The notes under the pieces: model-generated
What the model saw: only the letters and a program-made list of their open reading frames with translations
Told to the model about the DNA's origin: nothing
Database searches by the model: none
Origin: Thermovirga sp.
GTDB taxonomy: Bacteria; Synergistota; Synergistia; Synergistales; Thermovirgaceae
Direction of reading: 5' to 3'
Length of the DNA stretch: 64,000 nucleotides
Assembly: GCF_017656375.1 (NCBI RefSeq)
Contig: NZ_JACDOB010000002.1
Location: forward strand, 99,239-163,238
Shown: positions 9,070 to 18,617 of the stretch, piece by piece
How the letters are laid out: every line of letters starts with the position of its first letter
How positions within the stretch are numbered: position 1 is the stretch's first letter
Translations under genes and position numbers: made by a program

Positions 9070-9774
9070 TTAGCCACCCAAGTAAGCTTCTTTGACTTTT
9101 TCGTTTTGTAATAATTCCTCCCCTGGGCCTTCGAGTACTATTTTACCAACTTCCAAAACATAGGCATAGTGCGCTACCTTAAGTGCCGCAAAAGCATTTT
9201 GCTCAACTAATAAAACAGTTTTGCCTTGAGAGTTAATGGTCTCAATAATCTCAAAAACTTCCTTAACCAACAGCGGAGCTAATCCCAAAGAAGGTTCGTC
9301 AAGCATAACGACATCTGGATTGCTCATAAGAGCCCTACCGAGGGCAAGCATCTGCTGTTCTCCTCCAGATAGGGTCCCACCCTTCTGCCATGTTCTCTCC
9401 TTCAGCCTAGGGAACAACTCGTATACCCACTCGAGGTCCCGCTGTATCCCTTCTTTGTCGTTTCTCGTATATGCTCCGAGCATCAAGTTCTCCAACACTG
9501 TAAGGTGCGGGAATATTCTTCTACCCTCAGGCGATAAAACCATACCGAACTTCACTATGTCCTCAGGTGCCCAATTTTCTATTCTCTTTCCTTTATAAGT
9601 AACTGCACCCTTCGACTTCTTGACCAAACCTGCTATGGATCTTAAGGTGGTGCTTTTGCCAGCACCATTTGCTCCTATTAATGTCACTATTTTCCCTTCA
9701 GGTACCTCAAAGGATATACCTTTTAATGCATGAATACCTCCGTAGTGAACATGCAAATCCTGAACACTAAGCAT
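9070..9774 (-). CDS. livF: Branched-chain amino acid ABC importer, ATPase LivF
   Basis: 234 aa from the ATG at 9774, which overlaps the livG stop and has GAGGAG upstream; the longer track start lies within livG and has no site of its own. One of two ATPases driving the HAAT-family importer. Walker A is GANGAGKST, the ABC signature LSGGEQQ, and Walker B VVMLDEPSLGL with the switch histidine position occupied in LLVEQNAF, as in LivF proteins. Last gene of livJ-livH-livM-livG-livF. Confidence 0.95.
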   Translation of the reverse strand: MLSVQDLHVHYGGIHALKGISFEVPEGKIVTLIGANGAGKSTTLRSIAGLVKKSKGAVTYKGKRIENWAPEDIVKFGMVLSPEGRRIFPHLTVLENLMLGAYTRNDKEGIQRDLEWVYELFPRLKERTWQKGGTLSGGEQQMLALGRALMSNPDVVMLDEPSLGLAPLLVKEVFEIIETINSQGKTVLLVEQNAFAALKVAHYAYVLEVGKIVLEGPGEELLQNEKVKEAYLGG

Positions 9775-10561
9775 TTTGCACGTACTCCTCTCCAAGGTAA
9801 GCCTCTATAACTTTTGGGTTAGATTGAATTTCCTTAGGACTTCCTTTGGCTATGGTGACTCCATAATCAAGAACCCAAATATGCTCACATATTCCCATTA
9901 CTACTTTCATGTCATGCTCTATAAGAAGTATAGTGAGGTCAAACTGTTCCCTTATATTCTTTATGAACCCCATTAACTCCTGAGTCTCCTGGGGATTCAT
10001 ACCTGCGGCAGGCTCATCTAGCAACAAAAATGAAGGTTCTGTAGCAAGCGCCCTAGCTATCTCTAGGCGTCTCTGGGCACCATAAGGCAAGCTGTCTGCC
10101 TTCTCTGATGCATGATCCTTTAGCCCAACAGCATCAAGCAAGGCCAGTGCCTTATGACGAATTGCCTTTTCTTCCCCAAAATAGGAAGGCAAACTCAGCA
10201 AAGCATGCCACCACGTGGTTTTTTGCCTCAGGTGACCTCCAATCATGACATTCTGAAGTACCGTTTCGTTAGAGAAAAGCCTGATATTTTGAAAGGTTCT
10301 CGCTATACCTAAATGACACACTTTATGGGGTGGAAGCCCTGTAATGTCTATCCCCTTATAAACGATACTTCCTTCTGTTGGCGTATAAAACCCTGTTATC
10401 ATGTTAAAACAGGTGGTCTTACCCGCTCCATTAGGACCTATTAATCCGTATATTCTTCCTTGTTCTATCTGTATATTGAAATCTGACACCGCCGTAAGGC
10501 CACCAAATCTCATAGTTACATTCCTGGTCTCCAGCACCAGGTCCTGGGATGTAGACATCAT
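9767..10561 (-). CDS. livG: Branched-chain amino acid ABC importer, ATPase LivG
   Basis: 264 aa. Second ATPase of the importer. Walker A GPNGAGKTT, the LivG-typical insertion GIARTFQNIRLF, the signature-like LPYGAQRRLEIARAL and Walker B LLLDEPAAGMNP followed by LIEHDMKVVM are all present. The ATG overlaps the livM stop (ATGA type), preceded by GGTGGAGG, so expression is coupled. Confidence 0.95.
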   Translation of the reverse strand: MMSTSQDLVLETRNVTMRFGGLTAVSDFNIQIEQGRIYGLIGPNGAGKTTCFNMITGFYTPTEGSIVYKGIDITGLPPHKVCHLGIARTFQNIRLFSNETVLQNVMIGGHLRQKTTWWHALLSLPSYFGEEKAIRHKALALLDAVGLKDHASEKADSLPYGAQRRLEIARALATEPSFLLLDEPAAGMNPQETQELMGFIKNIREQFDLTILLIEHDMKVVMGICEHIWVLDYGVTIAKGSPKEIQSNPKVIEAYLGEEYVQNA

Positions 10562-11610
10562 GCTCCTCCACCCCTCTTCCTAAAGACCCCCAATATAGTA
10601 TCCCAAGTTATCTCTCTCATCCCCATTATTCCTTGCCGTCTGAAAAGGATAATGAACAACAGTGTTAAGGAGAAAACAACCATCCTCATTCCGGGAATGC
10701 CCGGAATGTAAAAAGAACCTATAGTTATTGGGTTTTCGACAAACCTAAGCCATTCCAGAAGTACGGTTATTATTATTCCTGCTATAACAGATCCGGAAAT
10801 AGAACCAAGACCACCAGCTACAACTATCATCAGCACGTTAAAAGTAAGAATAAAAAGAAACATCTTGGGATCTATTGTGGTGAGGAGACTTGCAAGCAAA
10901 GCCCCTCCTACACCAGCAAAAAAAGACCCTATGGAAAAAGATATAAGTTTGTATTTAAAGGTATTTATACCCATAGCTTTCGCTGCAATCTCATCATCTC
11001 TTATAGCCTTCAGAGCGTTGCCAAAGTTACTGTTAACCAACCTGACAATAACGTACAGCGTGACAAAACACCAACCATAATTCCACCAGATATTTGCATA
11101 ACCAGGAATACCTTTGAAGCCTAAGGCACCATTAGTCACCCTTGGCAAGTTATTGGCAAGAACTCTTATTATTTCTGCAAAGCCCAAAGTAGCAATACCT
11201 AAGTAGTCTCCACCCAGCCTAAGAACAGGAAGACCTATTAATAGACCAAACAAAGCTGCCATCAATCCGCCTGCAAAAACAGCAACCAAGAAAGGAGCAT
11301 GCATAACTGAGAACGGCCACATAGCTGGCTCCAGTATAAACATCATCTCTTTCTGAGCAGGGGAAAGTATTAGAAGGGCACATGTATAAGCCCCTATGGC
11401 CATAAAACCTGCATGCCCCAAGGAAAACAAACCAGTAAATCCATATATCAGATTAAGACTCAACGCAAGTATTATGTTTACAGCTATAAGATTAAGTATT
11501 TGAATTTTGTAGCCATCCAGGTTTCCTTCCGCCCAGTATAGGAATAGAGCTAAACAACCCAACGCAATTGTGTTTAAAATGTAATCTCTTCTTTTACCGA
11601 CTTCCATCAT
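10558..11610 (-). CDS. livM: Branched-chain amino acid ABC importer, permease LivM
   Basis: 350 aa membrane permease with about nine to ten hydrophobic segments. The conserved core NLIYGFTGLFSLGHAGFMAIGAY and the coupling region RAIRDDEIAAKAMGIN, which contacts the ATPase, mark LivM. Overlaps livH by four bases and livG by four, so it is part of one coupled operon. Confidence 0.95.
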   Translation of the reverse strand: MMEVGKRRDYILNTIALGCLALFLYWAEGNLDGYKIQILNLIAVNIILALSLNLIYGFTGLFSLGHAGFMAIGAYTCALLILSPAQKEMMFILEPAMWPFSVMHAPFLVAVFAGGLMAALFGLLIGLPVLRLGGDYLGIATLGFAEIIRVLANNLPRVTNGALGFKGIPGYANIWWNYGWCFVTLYVIVRLVNSNFGNALKAIRDDEIAAKAMGINTFKYKLISFSIGSFFAGVGGALLASLLTTIDPKMFLFILTFNVLMIVVAGGLGSISGSVIAGIIITVLLEWLRFVENPITIGSFYIPGIPGMRMVVFSLTLLFIILFRRQGIMGMREITWDTILGVFRKRGGGA

Positions 11611-12500
11611 ACTTTATCCTCCAGCTTCTCTCCAAGAAGTCCCGTAGGCTTGAAGAGTAATATTATTATGAGGAGAACAAAAGCAAACGCATCTCTATAA
11701 CCTGCAAGAGATGGCATAAAGGCCACTATCATTATCTCCATAAAACCTAATATCAGGCCTCCTATGACAGCTCCTTGTATAGAGCCTATACCGCCGAAAA
11801 CTGCAGCTATAAAGGCCTTAAACCCCGGTATAACACCCATAACCGGCTGAAGTTGGGGGTACCTAAGAGCCCACATTATACCTGATGCAGCAGCAAGCGC
11901 AGATCCCATACCAAAAGTGAGAGCTATAACTTTATTGACTGGCACTCCCATAAGCCTGCTGGTTTCTATATCTTTTGATATGGCTCTCATGCCAAGACCA
12001 GGCTTCGTTTTGTACACAACGAAAAGCAAAGCCAGCATTAAAACAAAGGAAAGCACCGGTACCACCAAAGTAAGAGGCAAAAGTCTTACCTTACCTAAGA
12101 CTATTACATTTACAAGCCACTCGGGCCTTTGAACTTCTCGTGGTATAGCCGAAAAGACCACTATAGCAAAATTCTGAAGGAAAAAGGACACCCCTATTGA
12201 ACTAATGAGAGCAGAGATGCGGGGTGCATCTCTCAATGGCCTATAAGCTACCCTATCTACCATTATCCCTGCAAAGGAAGTAACAATAATGGAAACAACT
12301 ACCGCCATAAACCACGGCAGGTGTAACAGTGTAACTCCCCAAAACACAAAATAAGCTCCTAACATGAAAATCTCACCGTGGGCGAAATTAATAAGGCGCA
12401 ATATGCCATAAACCATAGTGTACCCAATGGCTATCAAGGCATATAAGCTGCCCAACGTAAGAGCATTTAAGAAGTGCTGAACAAACATTGATAAGCTCAT
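11607..12500 (-). CDS. livH: Branched-chain amino acid ABC importer, permease LivH
   Basis: 297 aa, about eight membrane segments. Typical start with LYALIAIGYTMVYGILRLINFAHGE, the coupling helix MRAISKDIETSRLMGVPVNKV, and the C-terminal GLILG region. The Shine-Dalgarno AAGGAGGAG sits directly after the intercistronic hairpin that separates it from the binding-protein gene. Confidence 0.95.
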   Translation of the reverse strand: MSLSMFVQHFLNALTLGSLYALIAIGYTMVYGILRLINFAHGEIFMLGAYFVFWGVTLLHLPWFMAVVVSIIVTSFAGIMVDRVAYRPLRDAPRISALISSIGVSFFLQNFAIVVFSAIPREVQRPEWLVNVIVLGKVRLLPLTLVVPVLSFVLMLALLFVVYKTKPGLGMRAISKDIETSRLMGVPVNKVIALTFGMGSALAAASGIMWALRYPQLQPVMGVIPGFKAFIAAVFGGIGSIQGAVIGGLILGFMEIMIVAFMPSLAGYRDAFAFVLLIIILLFKPTGLLGEKLEDKV

Positions 12501-12520
12501 TTGAGCTCCTCCTTGCTTTC

Positions 12521-12564
12521 AAAGAGATGGGGGAGGCAATTCAATCATCCTCCCCCGCCTCTTT
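12521..12564 (-). terminator. Intercistronic hairpin between livJ and livH
   Basis: Stem AAAGAG-(2 nt bulge)-GGGGGAGG pairing with CCTCCCCC-(2 nt)-CTCTTT around a 12-nt loop. On the minus strand it is followed by only a short T stretch. Hairpins of this kind after a solute-binding-protein gene usually protect or attenuate the transcript so that binding protein exceeds permease. Confidence 0.6.
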
Positions 12565-12584
12565 TTGTTTTGGATATGTAGGAT

Positions 12585-13736
12585 TTACAATTCAGGTTCT
12601 ATAGTAGCAACATACTGTTTTTTGCCATTAACTATCTTAACTATCCCCACAGGTTTCTCAGCATCATGAGTTTCGTTTATCGTCGTAACGCCTGTTACTC
12701 CCACGAAACCCTTCGTCTCTGCCAATGCCTTGGTAATAGCCTCCGGATCTGCGCTACCAGCACGCTTGATGGCATCTATCAAGATCATATAGGCATCATA
12801 ACCCAAAGCTGCATTGACGTTGGGGTCTTCTTTGGGGTGAAGTTTTTTCCAATTTTCGGTAAACTCCTTGGCTACAGGATTCATATCCTTCATGGATGGA
12901 TCATAAGGGAATGTCGTGTGAATGAAACCTTCAACTGCACTGCCACCTATCTCGGCTATCTTGGGGTTATCCATGGCATCTCCGCCCATAATCTGGAAAT
13001 CGGCGCCTAACTCCTGGGCTTGCTTCATTATTATTGCACCTTCGGCAAAATATGAGGGTATAAACAGCACATCGGGTTTCTTGCTTATTATCTCTGTCAA
13101 CTGGGCAGTAAAGTCCTGATCTCCTGAATTATATTTGAGCTTGGCTACAACTTCTCCACCCATTTTCTTGAATGACCTCTCAAAGAAGCCAGCAAGACCT
13201 ACAGAGTAGTCATTGGCCACATCAACAAGAATTGCTGCTTTTTTGAGGCCAAGCATTCTATAGGCATAAGTTGCAGCACCTGCTCCTTGATATGGATCGA
13301 TAAAGCAAACCCTGAAAATGTACTTCTTCCCCTGGGTTACCAAGGGGTTGGTGCAAGACGTGCCTACCATTGGGATGCCGGCCTTCTCAGCAACTTCGCC
13401 TCCGGCCATCGCAAGAGAAGAGCCATAAGTCCCTATTATGGCCACTACCTTTTCCTTGTTAATCAAGCGCTTGACCGCGTTCGCAGACTCCACCTTATCA
13501 GACTTATTGTCCACAACAAATAGCTCAACTTTCTTGCCGAGAACTTCCGGAACCTCTTGATGGGCCATCTTAACACCATCAAGCTCCAGCTGGCCACCAA
13601 AGGCGTTCTGACCCGTCAAGGGTAGATAAACACCTATCCTGATGGCATCATCCGCCATTGCTTGGCCTGCACTGAATAATAACAGCCCAAAAATCAATGC
13701 CACAGACATCAAACTGAAAAAAGAAGCTTTTCTCAC
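12585..13736 (-). CDS. livJ: Branched-chain amino acid ABC importer, periplasmic binding protein
   Basis: 383 aa starting with GTG at 13736 behind GGGGGTGAAGG. A signal peptide (MRKASFFSLMSVALIFGLLLFSAGQAMA) precedes a type I periplasmic-binding fold beginning IRIGVYLPLTGQNAFGGQ, with the family stretches AIIGTYGSSLAMAGGEVAEKAGIP and YDAYMILIDAIKRAG. Captures a branched-chain or related amino acid and delivers it to LivHM. First gene of the operon; the exact substrate cannot be read from sequence. Confidence 0.93.
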   Translation of the reverse strand: MRKASFFSLMSVALIFGLLLFSAGQAMADDAIRIGVYLPLTGQNAFGGQLELDGVKMAHQEVPEVLGKKVELFVVDNKSDKVESANAVKRLINKEKVVAIIGTYGSSLAMAGGEVAEKAGIPMVGTSCTNPLVTQGKKYIFRVCFIDPYQGAGAATYAYRMLGLKKAAILVDVANDYSVGLAGFFERSFKKMGGEVVAKLKYNSGDQDFTAQLTEIISKKPDVLFIPSYFAEGAIIMKQAQELGADFQIMGGDAMDNPKIAEIGGSAVEGFIHTTFPYDPSMKDMNPVAKEFTENWKKLHPKEDPNVNAALGYDAYMILIDAIKRAGSADPEAITKALAETKGFVGVTGVTTINETHDAEKPVGIVKIVNGKKQYVATIEPEL

Positions 13737-13835
13737 TCACCTTCACCCCCACTTTTAATGTGTATTTCTACAAGAAAATTTTACATGAAAATAACGCTTT
13801 TTAAAACCCTACGAACCTAACTTGAAGGAGAGCAA

Positions 13836-15029
13836 TTAGCCAATCACCCCCAATTCCTTACCTGCTTCAGCGAACGCTGAAACCGCATAATCCAAATCCT
13901 CCCTTGAGTGAGAAGCGGATACCATAACTCTTATTCGCGCTTTTCCTTTAGGGACTGTCGGGAATGCTATTGCCTGGGCAAAAACATTCTTTTCAAACAG
14001 CTTCAAACTTAATTTCTTTGCTAAAGTCGCTTCCCCTACCATAACGGGAGTTATAGGCGTCTGGGTATGTCCCGTATCAAAACCCAATTCTCCCATTCTT
14101 GCTCTGAAGTAAAATGCATTATCCCACAGTTTTTCCACCAGCTCCCCACTTTCTTCCAAAATTTCAACCGCGGCGATGTTCGCTGCCACATCAGGAACAG
14201 TGAGAGCACTGCTAAAGAGATTGGGTCTCGCTTTCTGCCTAAGATATTCTATAAGCTCTTCTTTACCCGCCACAAAGCCTCCCATGACGCCAAAAGCCTT
14301 TGATAACGTTCCTACCTCTATATCGACTCTTCCATGGAGGTCAAAATGGTCCACTATACCTCGACCACTTCTTCCAAGGACGCCCTCTCCGTGAGCATCA
14401 TCGACCATAATCATAGCTCCATACTTTTCAGCAACCTCCACAAGGGCCGGAAGGGGAGCCATATCCCCATCCATGGAAAAGACACCATCGGTAACAACAA
14501 GCTTTCTACAATTTACTCCTTCTTTCTCCTTTAATGCTCTCTCCAGGTCCTCCGGGTCGTTATGTTTATATCTTATTATTTCAGCCCGACTCAGACGACA
14601 ACCATCTATAATAGATGCATGATTCAGTTCATCGCTAAAAATTATGTCACCTTTACCTACTAAAGCAGGTATGGCAGACAGGTTGGCACAAAAACCTGAT
14701 TGAACCAGTATTGCCGCCTCTGTCCCTTTAAACGCGGCCAGCTTTTTCTCAAGCTCTATATGTACCGACATGGTTCCAGCTATAGTTCTAACAGCACCTG
14801 GACCTACTCCATACAAATCAATATATTTCTTAGCTTTGCTCTTTAACCTTACGTCATCACATAATCCTAAATAATTATTGGAGCATAGGTTTAACACCTT
14901 GCGACCTTCAATGACTACCCATGGTCCCTGAGGGCTTTCAATAGTTCTGATGTACGTATATAAGCCCTCTTCTTTGAGCCTGGTTAACTCTTCCCTTACA
15001 AAATCCATGTTAACGGCCACTTCCACCAC
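13836..15029 (-). CDS. Glycine C-acetyltransferase / 8-amino-7-oxononanoate synthase-like enzyme
   Basis: 397 aa, alpha-oxoamine synthase family (PLP fold type I). Condenses an amino acid with an acyl-CoA; the best family fit is Kbl (2-amino-3-ketobutyrate CoA ligase), with BioF as alternative. Key marks are [37 protein letters not shown], the aspartate in [12 protein letters not shown] and the cofactor lysine in [14 protein letters not shown]. No tdh or bio genes lie nearby to decide the substrate. The start is uncertain: GTG codons at 15029, 15026 and 15020 and an ATG at 15008 all share one AAAGGAAG region. Confidence 0.85.
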   Translation of the reverse strand: MVEVAVNMDFVREELTRLKEEGLYTYIRTIESPQGPWVVIEGRKVLNLCSNNYLGLCDDVRLKSKAKKYIDLYGVGPGAVRTIAGTMSVHIELEKKLAAFKGTEAAILVQSGFCANLSAIPALVGKGDIIFSDELNHASIIDGCRLSRAEIIRYKHNDPEDLERALKEKEGVNCRKLVVTDGVFSMDGDMAPLPALVEVAEKYGAMIMVDDAHGEGVLGRSGRGIVDHFDLHGRVDIEVGTLSKAFGVMGGFVAGKEELIEYLRQKARPNLFSSALTVPDVAANIAAVEILEESGELVEKLWDNAFYFRARMGELGFDTGHTQTPITPVMVGEATLAKKLSLKLFEKNVFAQAIAFPTVPKGKARIRVMVSASHSREDLDYAVSAFAEAGKELGVIG

Positions 15030-15072
15030 TTCCTTTTGATATGATTTTCCAGGAATTTTCCTCTACCTTAGT

Positions 15073-15078
15073 ATTATA
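15073..15078 (-). promoter_or_regulatory. Possible -10 for the Kbl-like gene
   Basis: A perfect minus-strand TATAAT lies in the 56-bp gap after nrdG. No good -35 is visible, so read-through from the nrd operon may also supply this gene. Confidence 0.35.
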
Positions 15079-15085
15079 GCAATTA

Positions 15086-15784
15086 TCATAAATCTATCCC
15101 CACAACGGGAACATCTGGGAAAAAATCTTTTATACTTTCAGGAGAAGGTGAATCATAATCACAAAAACTCTCATCAAGAGTGTTATTTGGGCGAAAAAGC
15201 TGAATCCTCCATGTCGAGTCATAGGAGATTTGTTTCTGGATTTCTCTTAGATCCTCTAACGACATTAGCTGAGGAACATAGGTAGTTCTCAAAACGTACT
15301 CAATACCTGCCTGCTTTATAAGCCTCAAGGACTCCAAAATCTTATTTATATCAACCTTTGATCTAGTTATATCTGAGTATTTAGCCCAAGGGCCCTTTAT
15401 ATCCATCGCTACTGCCGATATTAGGCCTTCATCGATAAGCATAGCCAACATGTTGGGGTTTGAACCATTGGTATCTAACTTTACAGGAAGTTTTATTTCT
15501 CTCTTCAATTGCCTTATAAAAAATGGTAGCTCCAAGGAGAGCGTAGGTTCCCCCCCGGAGATTACAATGCCATCCAAAAAATTTTTCTTCCGTTCTATTT
15601 CTTTAATAACCTGCTTTGGGTCCAAAGTTTCTGTGAGGCGCAACACAAGATCCCTATTATGGCAATAAGGACAGCGGAAATTACAACCTTGAATAAAAAC
15701 TACAGAGGCTACTCTCCCTTCCCAATCCAAAAAAGAGACGGGCAAAAGCCCGCCAATTGGTATATTACCGTAATGCCCTCTCAT
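15086..15784 (-). CDS. nrdG: Anaerobic ribonucleotide reductase activating protein (radical SAM)
   Basis: 232 aa radical-SAM activase that puts the glycyl radical on NrdD. The [4Fe-4S] cluster motif CxxxCxxC is CNFRCPYC, after FIQGCNF. The SAM-binding GGEP motif is ISGGEPTL, and LDTNGSNP follows. Its ATG overlaps the nrdD stop (ATGA at 15781-15784), so it is translationally coupled. Length and the extended C-terminal part match the NrdG2-type proteins (TIGR02495-like) rather than the shorter enterobacterial NrdG. Confidence 0.9.
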   Translation of the reverse strand: MRGHYGNIPIGGLLPVSFLDWEGRVASVVFIQGCNFRCPYCHNRDLVLRLTETLDPKQVIKEIERKKNFLDGIVISGGEPTLSLELPFFIRQLKREIKLPVKLDTNGSNPNMLAMLIDEGLISAVAMDIKGPWAKYSDITRSKVDINKILESLRLIKQAGIEYVLRTTYVPQLMSLEDLREIQKQISYDSTWRIQLFRPNNTLDESFCDYDSPSPESIKDFFPDVPVVGIDL

Positions 15785-17940
15785 TGGATAACCACCCTTA
15801 ACCTATCCTTCAGTTCCCCTTTTTTCCCTGAATTCCAAGAAGAGGTCTTAGTGAAATAACCAGTTATGCGGGTAATTCCATCAACATTTTTACTACCACA
15901 TGACAAACACTCCTCTTGTAATCCCCTTTGGACCTTCCCACAATTGTTACAAACAGTGAACTCAGGGCTGAAAGCAACTTGAGCGTTCTCCGTATTAGTG
16001 AATATTTTCCTTACTAATGAAGCTAAAGCTTTTGGGTCTGGCCTACTCTCTCCAAGCCATACATGAGTAATGGCACCTGCCTTTATCATTGGATGGAAAC
16101 GACCCTCTTCCACCACCCTGGTCACAGGATCAACAGGGGCATCATAAGCAAAATGAGTACTGTTAGTGTAATAAACCTCTCCAGTCTTAAGGTTGCCTTT
16201 AATATACATGGGAGCTAATTCAGGAAACTGCCTTATGTCAAGTTTCGCAAATCTGTAAGCCGTGCTCTCTGCCGGTGTCTGCTCGATAACAATCTTAAGC
16301 CCATGCCTTTCCGACAATTCCTGGCATTTGAGATCCATATACTTGATAACTGCCAGTCCAAGATCCATAGCATCTTGACCTTCGTGCAAGGATTTCCCAG
16401 TCAAATGCTGTATCATCTCTTCTAAGCCCAACACGCCTACAAGATAGCTCGCCTTTCTCATACGAAGGTAAGGCTCACCATCATGTTTTACACAAAGAGC
16501 TGCTAAGGGCCCCTCTTCCTCTAAAGACAATATCTCCTCTAAGAAACGTTTTTTGCACTCATGTGCCTTAACAACCAATTCAAGGGCCTCATCCAAAAGA
16601 GCAAATGCTGTATCGATATCCCCCATGCTCCTATAAGCAATCCTTGGGAGGTTGACAGTGACATTCTGAAGGGCACTGTACCTCATTTTCCAAGGTGTGG
16701 ACGCTTCCTTAAGGTCTTCATCCGTCAATTCAAAGCTCAACCTGCAGCATTCGCTGAGCTTCGCCACTCCACCCCTGTCAAAAACAAAATACGTGTTTCC
16801 CTTCTCAGAAGCCACCTTGCAAGCCAAGTGCAAACACTCTTCCCAGCCGGGCTCCTTGAAGAAATCATCGGTAATATGAAGTAGAGGCTTCGGGAAGAAG
16901 AACGGCTGTCCCCTTTCATCTCCCTCAAGATATACTTCAAAAAGGGCCTTCAAGAACTTTTTAGCCTCATTGGAGTACTCTGAATATGTCTTCCCGGTAG
17001 GGATTCCTCCCGGGCCTAACGCTTCAACGTTCCTGAAATGTTTAGGTATCTCATAATACAAATTTATGTCTGTAAAGGCGACTTGTCCGCCTCTGCCTCC
17101 TGCCAGTTGGTTAAACTCAAAAATCATCATTTGAGCTAATTGCTTTATTCTTTTATAATCCACACCTACAAGAAAGGGTGCAAAGAACATATTCACAGCA
17201 TCCCAACCGATAGCGCCAGCGAAATTATTCTGAAGCACCGACGTCATCTTGGACATGTGAGCTATAAGAACTTCTGGATGTTTCGCAGGAGAAGAAACAC
17301 TTGTTATAGAAGGCAAGTTTATACCATACTTGATCACATAAGCCAGGCTCTGCCCCGAACAATAAGGCCTGTTTACCATCCCAAGATCATGAAGATGTAT
17401 GTCCCCCGAAAGATGTGCCCTTGCTACGTCAGAAGGGAAAATCTTTTTTAGGGCATACTCCTTTAGGATTCGTTCAGCTATTGACAGATTTATTGACTCT
17501 GGGTTATGGGTTGTGTTGCTGTTCTCCCTATTGGGAGCCAAAAGCAACCTCTCCAAATCATAAAGTGGCAACCCTAACCTTGAATGATCTTTTAGCTTGG
17601 CGTCGAGGCCTCGTTGGAAAAGTTTCACATTGACGATTTCCCTTATCAAATCTGTAGTTACTCTTTTTCTACCATACCGAGATATATCTTCCTCTACCTC
17701 TATGGCTATTTCCTCCGCTAGTGAGGGCTCTACCCCTGCCTCCCTTATCATTGCATTCCTTATTTTGGTCAGGTCCCACGGTGCTTGTTCCTCTCCACTC
17801 AAAGCCTCAACCATCAATATCAAATCGGTTGATTCCTGGTTGTGAACAAAATCGCCGGAAGAATTAAAAAACAGGCCCTGCCTTCTTTTATAACCCACAG
17901 CACCATCATCAAAAATCCCATTAGAGCTGCTATTTCTCAT
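15781..17940 (-). CDS. nrdD: Anaerobic (class III) ribonucleoside-triphosphate reductase
   Basis: 719 aa. Reduces NTPs to dNTPs without oxygen through a glycyl radical. The N-terminal ATP-cone (about 40-120; WDLTKIRNAMIREAG and RYGRKRVTTDLI) is the allosteric site, followed by the ten-stranded barrel. The C-terminus has the zinc site CNNCG and CLSCG and the radical site in TRITGYF. First ATG at 17940 overlaps nrdR by 11 bp, behind GAGGGGAG. NrdR repression of its own operon is expected from the boxes upstream of nrdR. Confidence 0.95.
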   Translation of the reverse strand: MRNSSSNGIFDDGAVGYKRRQGLFFNSSGDFVHNQESTDLILMVEALSGEEQAPWDLTKIRNAMIREAGVEPSLAEEIAIEVEEDISRYGRKRVTTDLIREIVNVKLFQRGLDAKLKDHSRLGLPLYDLERLLLAPNRENSNTTHNPESINLSIAERILKEYALKKIFPSDVARAHLSGDIHLHDLGMVNRPYCSGQSLAYVIKYGINLPSITSVSSPAKHPEVLIAHMSKMTSVLQNNFAGAIGWDAVNMFFAPFLVGVDYKRIKQLAQMMIFEFNQLAGGRGGQVAFTDINLYYEIPKHFRNVEALGPGGIPTGKTYSEYSNEAKKFLKALFEVYLEGDERGQPFFFPKPLLHITDDFFKEPGWEECLHLACKVASEKGNTYFVFDRGGVAKLSECCRLSFELTDEDLKEASTPWKMRYSALQNVTVNLPRIAYRSMGDIDTAFALLDEALELVVKAHECKKRFLEEILSLEEEGPLAALCVKHDGEPYLRMRKASYLVGVLGLEEMIQHLTGKSLHEGQDAMDLGLAVIKYMDLKCQELSERHGLKIVIEQTPAESTAYRFAKLDIRQFPELAPMYIKGNLKTGEVYYTNSTHFAYDAPVDPVTRVVEEGRFHPMIKAGAITHVWLGESRPDPKALASLVRKIFTNTENAQVAFSPEFTVCNNCGKVQRGLQEECLSCGSKNVDGITRITGYFTKTSSWNSGKKGELKDRLRVVIQ

Positions 17941-18436
17941 GACTTTTATCCATCTCCCCTCTTCTCATCTCATCGGTGATGTACTTTATTTCCTCAATAA
18001 AACTGGACACATCGGTAAACTCCCTATAGACAGAAGCAAACCGCACATAAGCAACCTTATTTATCCCTCTCAGCTCCTCCATGGCCATCTCTCCTATTAT
18101 TTGGCTTGAAATCTCATTTTGGCCGGAGCTTCGGAGATTATTTTCTATCCTGGTTACCGCCTCCTCCAACACGTCCAGAGGAATTGAAAGTTTTTCACAA
18201 GCTCTAGCCATTCCTTTCAACAGCTTGTCCCTATCAAAAGCTTCCCTTCGCCCCCCCTTCTTTACAACCCATAACACTTGGGTCTCCTCAAAGCGCTCAT
18301 AAGTGGTAAAGCGCTTTTGACAATTCGGACATTCTCTTCTTCTTCTTACAACTCTACCTTCACTAACTGTCCTTGTCTCTAAAACTCTGGTTTCCCAAGC
18401 ACCACATTGGGGACATCTCAAACCTACCACCACCAT
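17930..18436 (-). CDS. nrdR: Transcriptional repressor NrdR
   Basis: 168 aa. Zinc ribbon with CPQCG and CPNCQKRF at the N-terminus, the RRRREC stretch of the DNA-binding part, then an ATP-cone (about 50-140) that senses ATP/dATP. Represses ribonucleotide reductase genes. The ATG at 18436 lies inside an NrdR-box-like sequence, and the Shine-Dalgarno is poor, both compatible with tight autoregulation. Downstream alternative starts (GTG, TTG) exist just before the zinc ribbon. Confidence 0.95.
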   Translation of the reverse strand: MVVVGLRCPQCGAWETRVLETRTVSEGRVVRRRRECPNCQKRFTTYERFEETQVLWVVKKGGRREAFDRDKLLKGMARACEKLSIPLDVLEEAVTRIENNLRSSGQNEISSQIIGEMAMEELRGINKVAYVRFASVYREFTDVSSFIEEIKYITDEMRRGEMDKSHEK

Positions 18437-18477
18437 ATATATTGTGTTTTCTGTTATTATAACACTAGATTTGCCGT
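18432..18477 (-). promoter_or_regulatory. nrdR operon promoter with two NrdR-box-like sites
   Basis: Two sites resemble the published NrdR consensus ACACWATATATWGTGT. ACCATATATATTGTGT (18432-18447) matches 14 of 16 and overlaps the start codon. ACACTAGATTTGCCGT (18462-18477) matches 11 of 16. They are 30 bp apart start to start, about three helical turns, the usual spacing for paired NrdR boxes. The -10 TATAAT (18456-18461, with an upstream TG) lies exactly between them, so bound NrdR would cover the promoter. Confidence 0.75.
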
Positions 18478-18520
18478 TTTGGTATTATCAGATTGTTTTT
18501 ACTTTTCTCAAACCTATAAA

Positions 18521-18548
18521 AAGCGGGCCGGTTAACACCGGCCCGCTT
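18521..18548. terminator. Terminator after yqeY
   Basis: A 12-bp stem AAGCGGGCCGGT/ACCGGCCCGCTT with a TAAC loop and A/T-rich flanks on both sides. It ends the HIT-rpsU-yqeY unit and isolates the nrd promoter. Confidence 0.9.
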
Positions 18549-18617
18549 ATATTTTTATATCATCGCATTATTTCTACTTATTATCCTAGAAATCCTTAAT
18601 CCAAGACAAAATCATCG

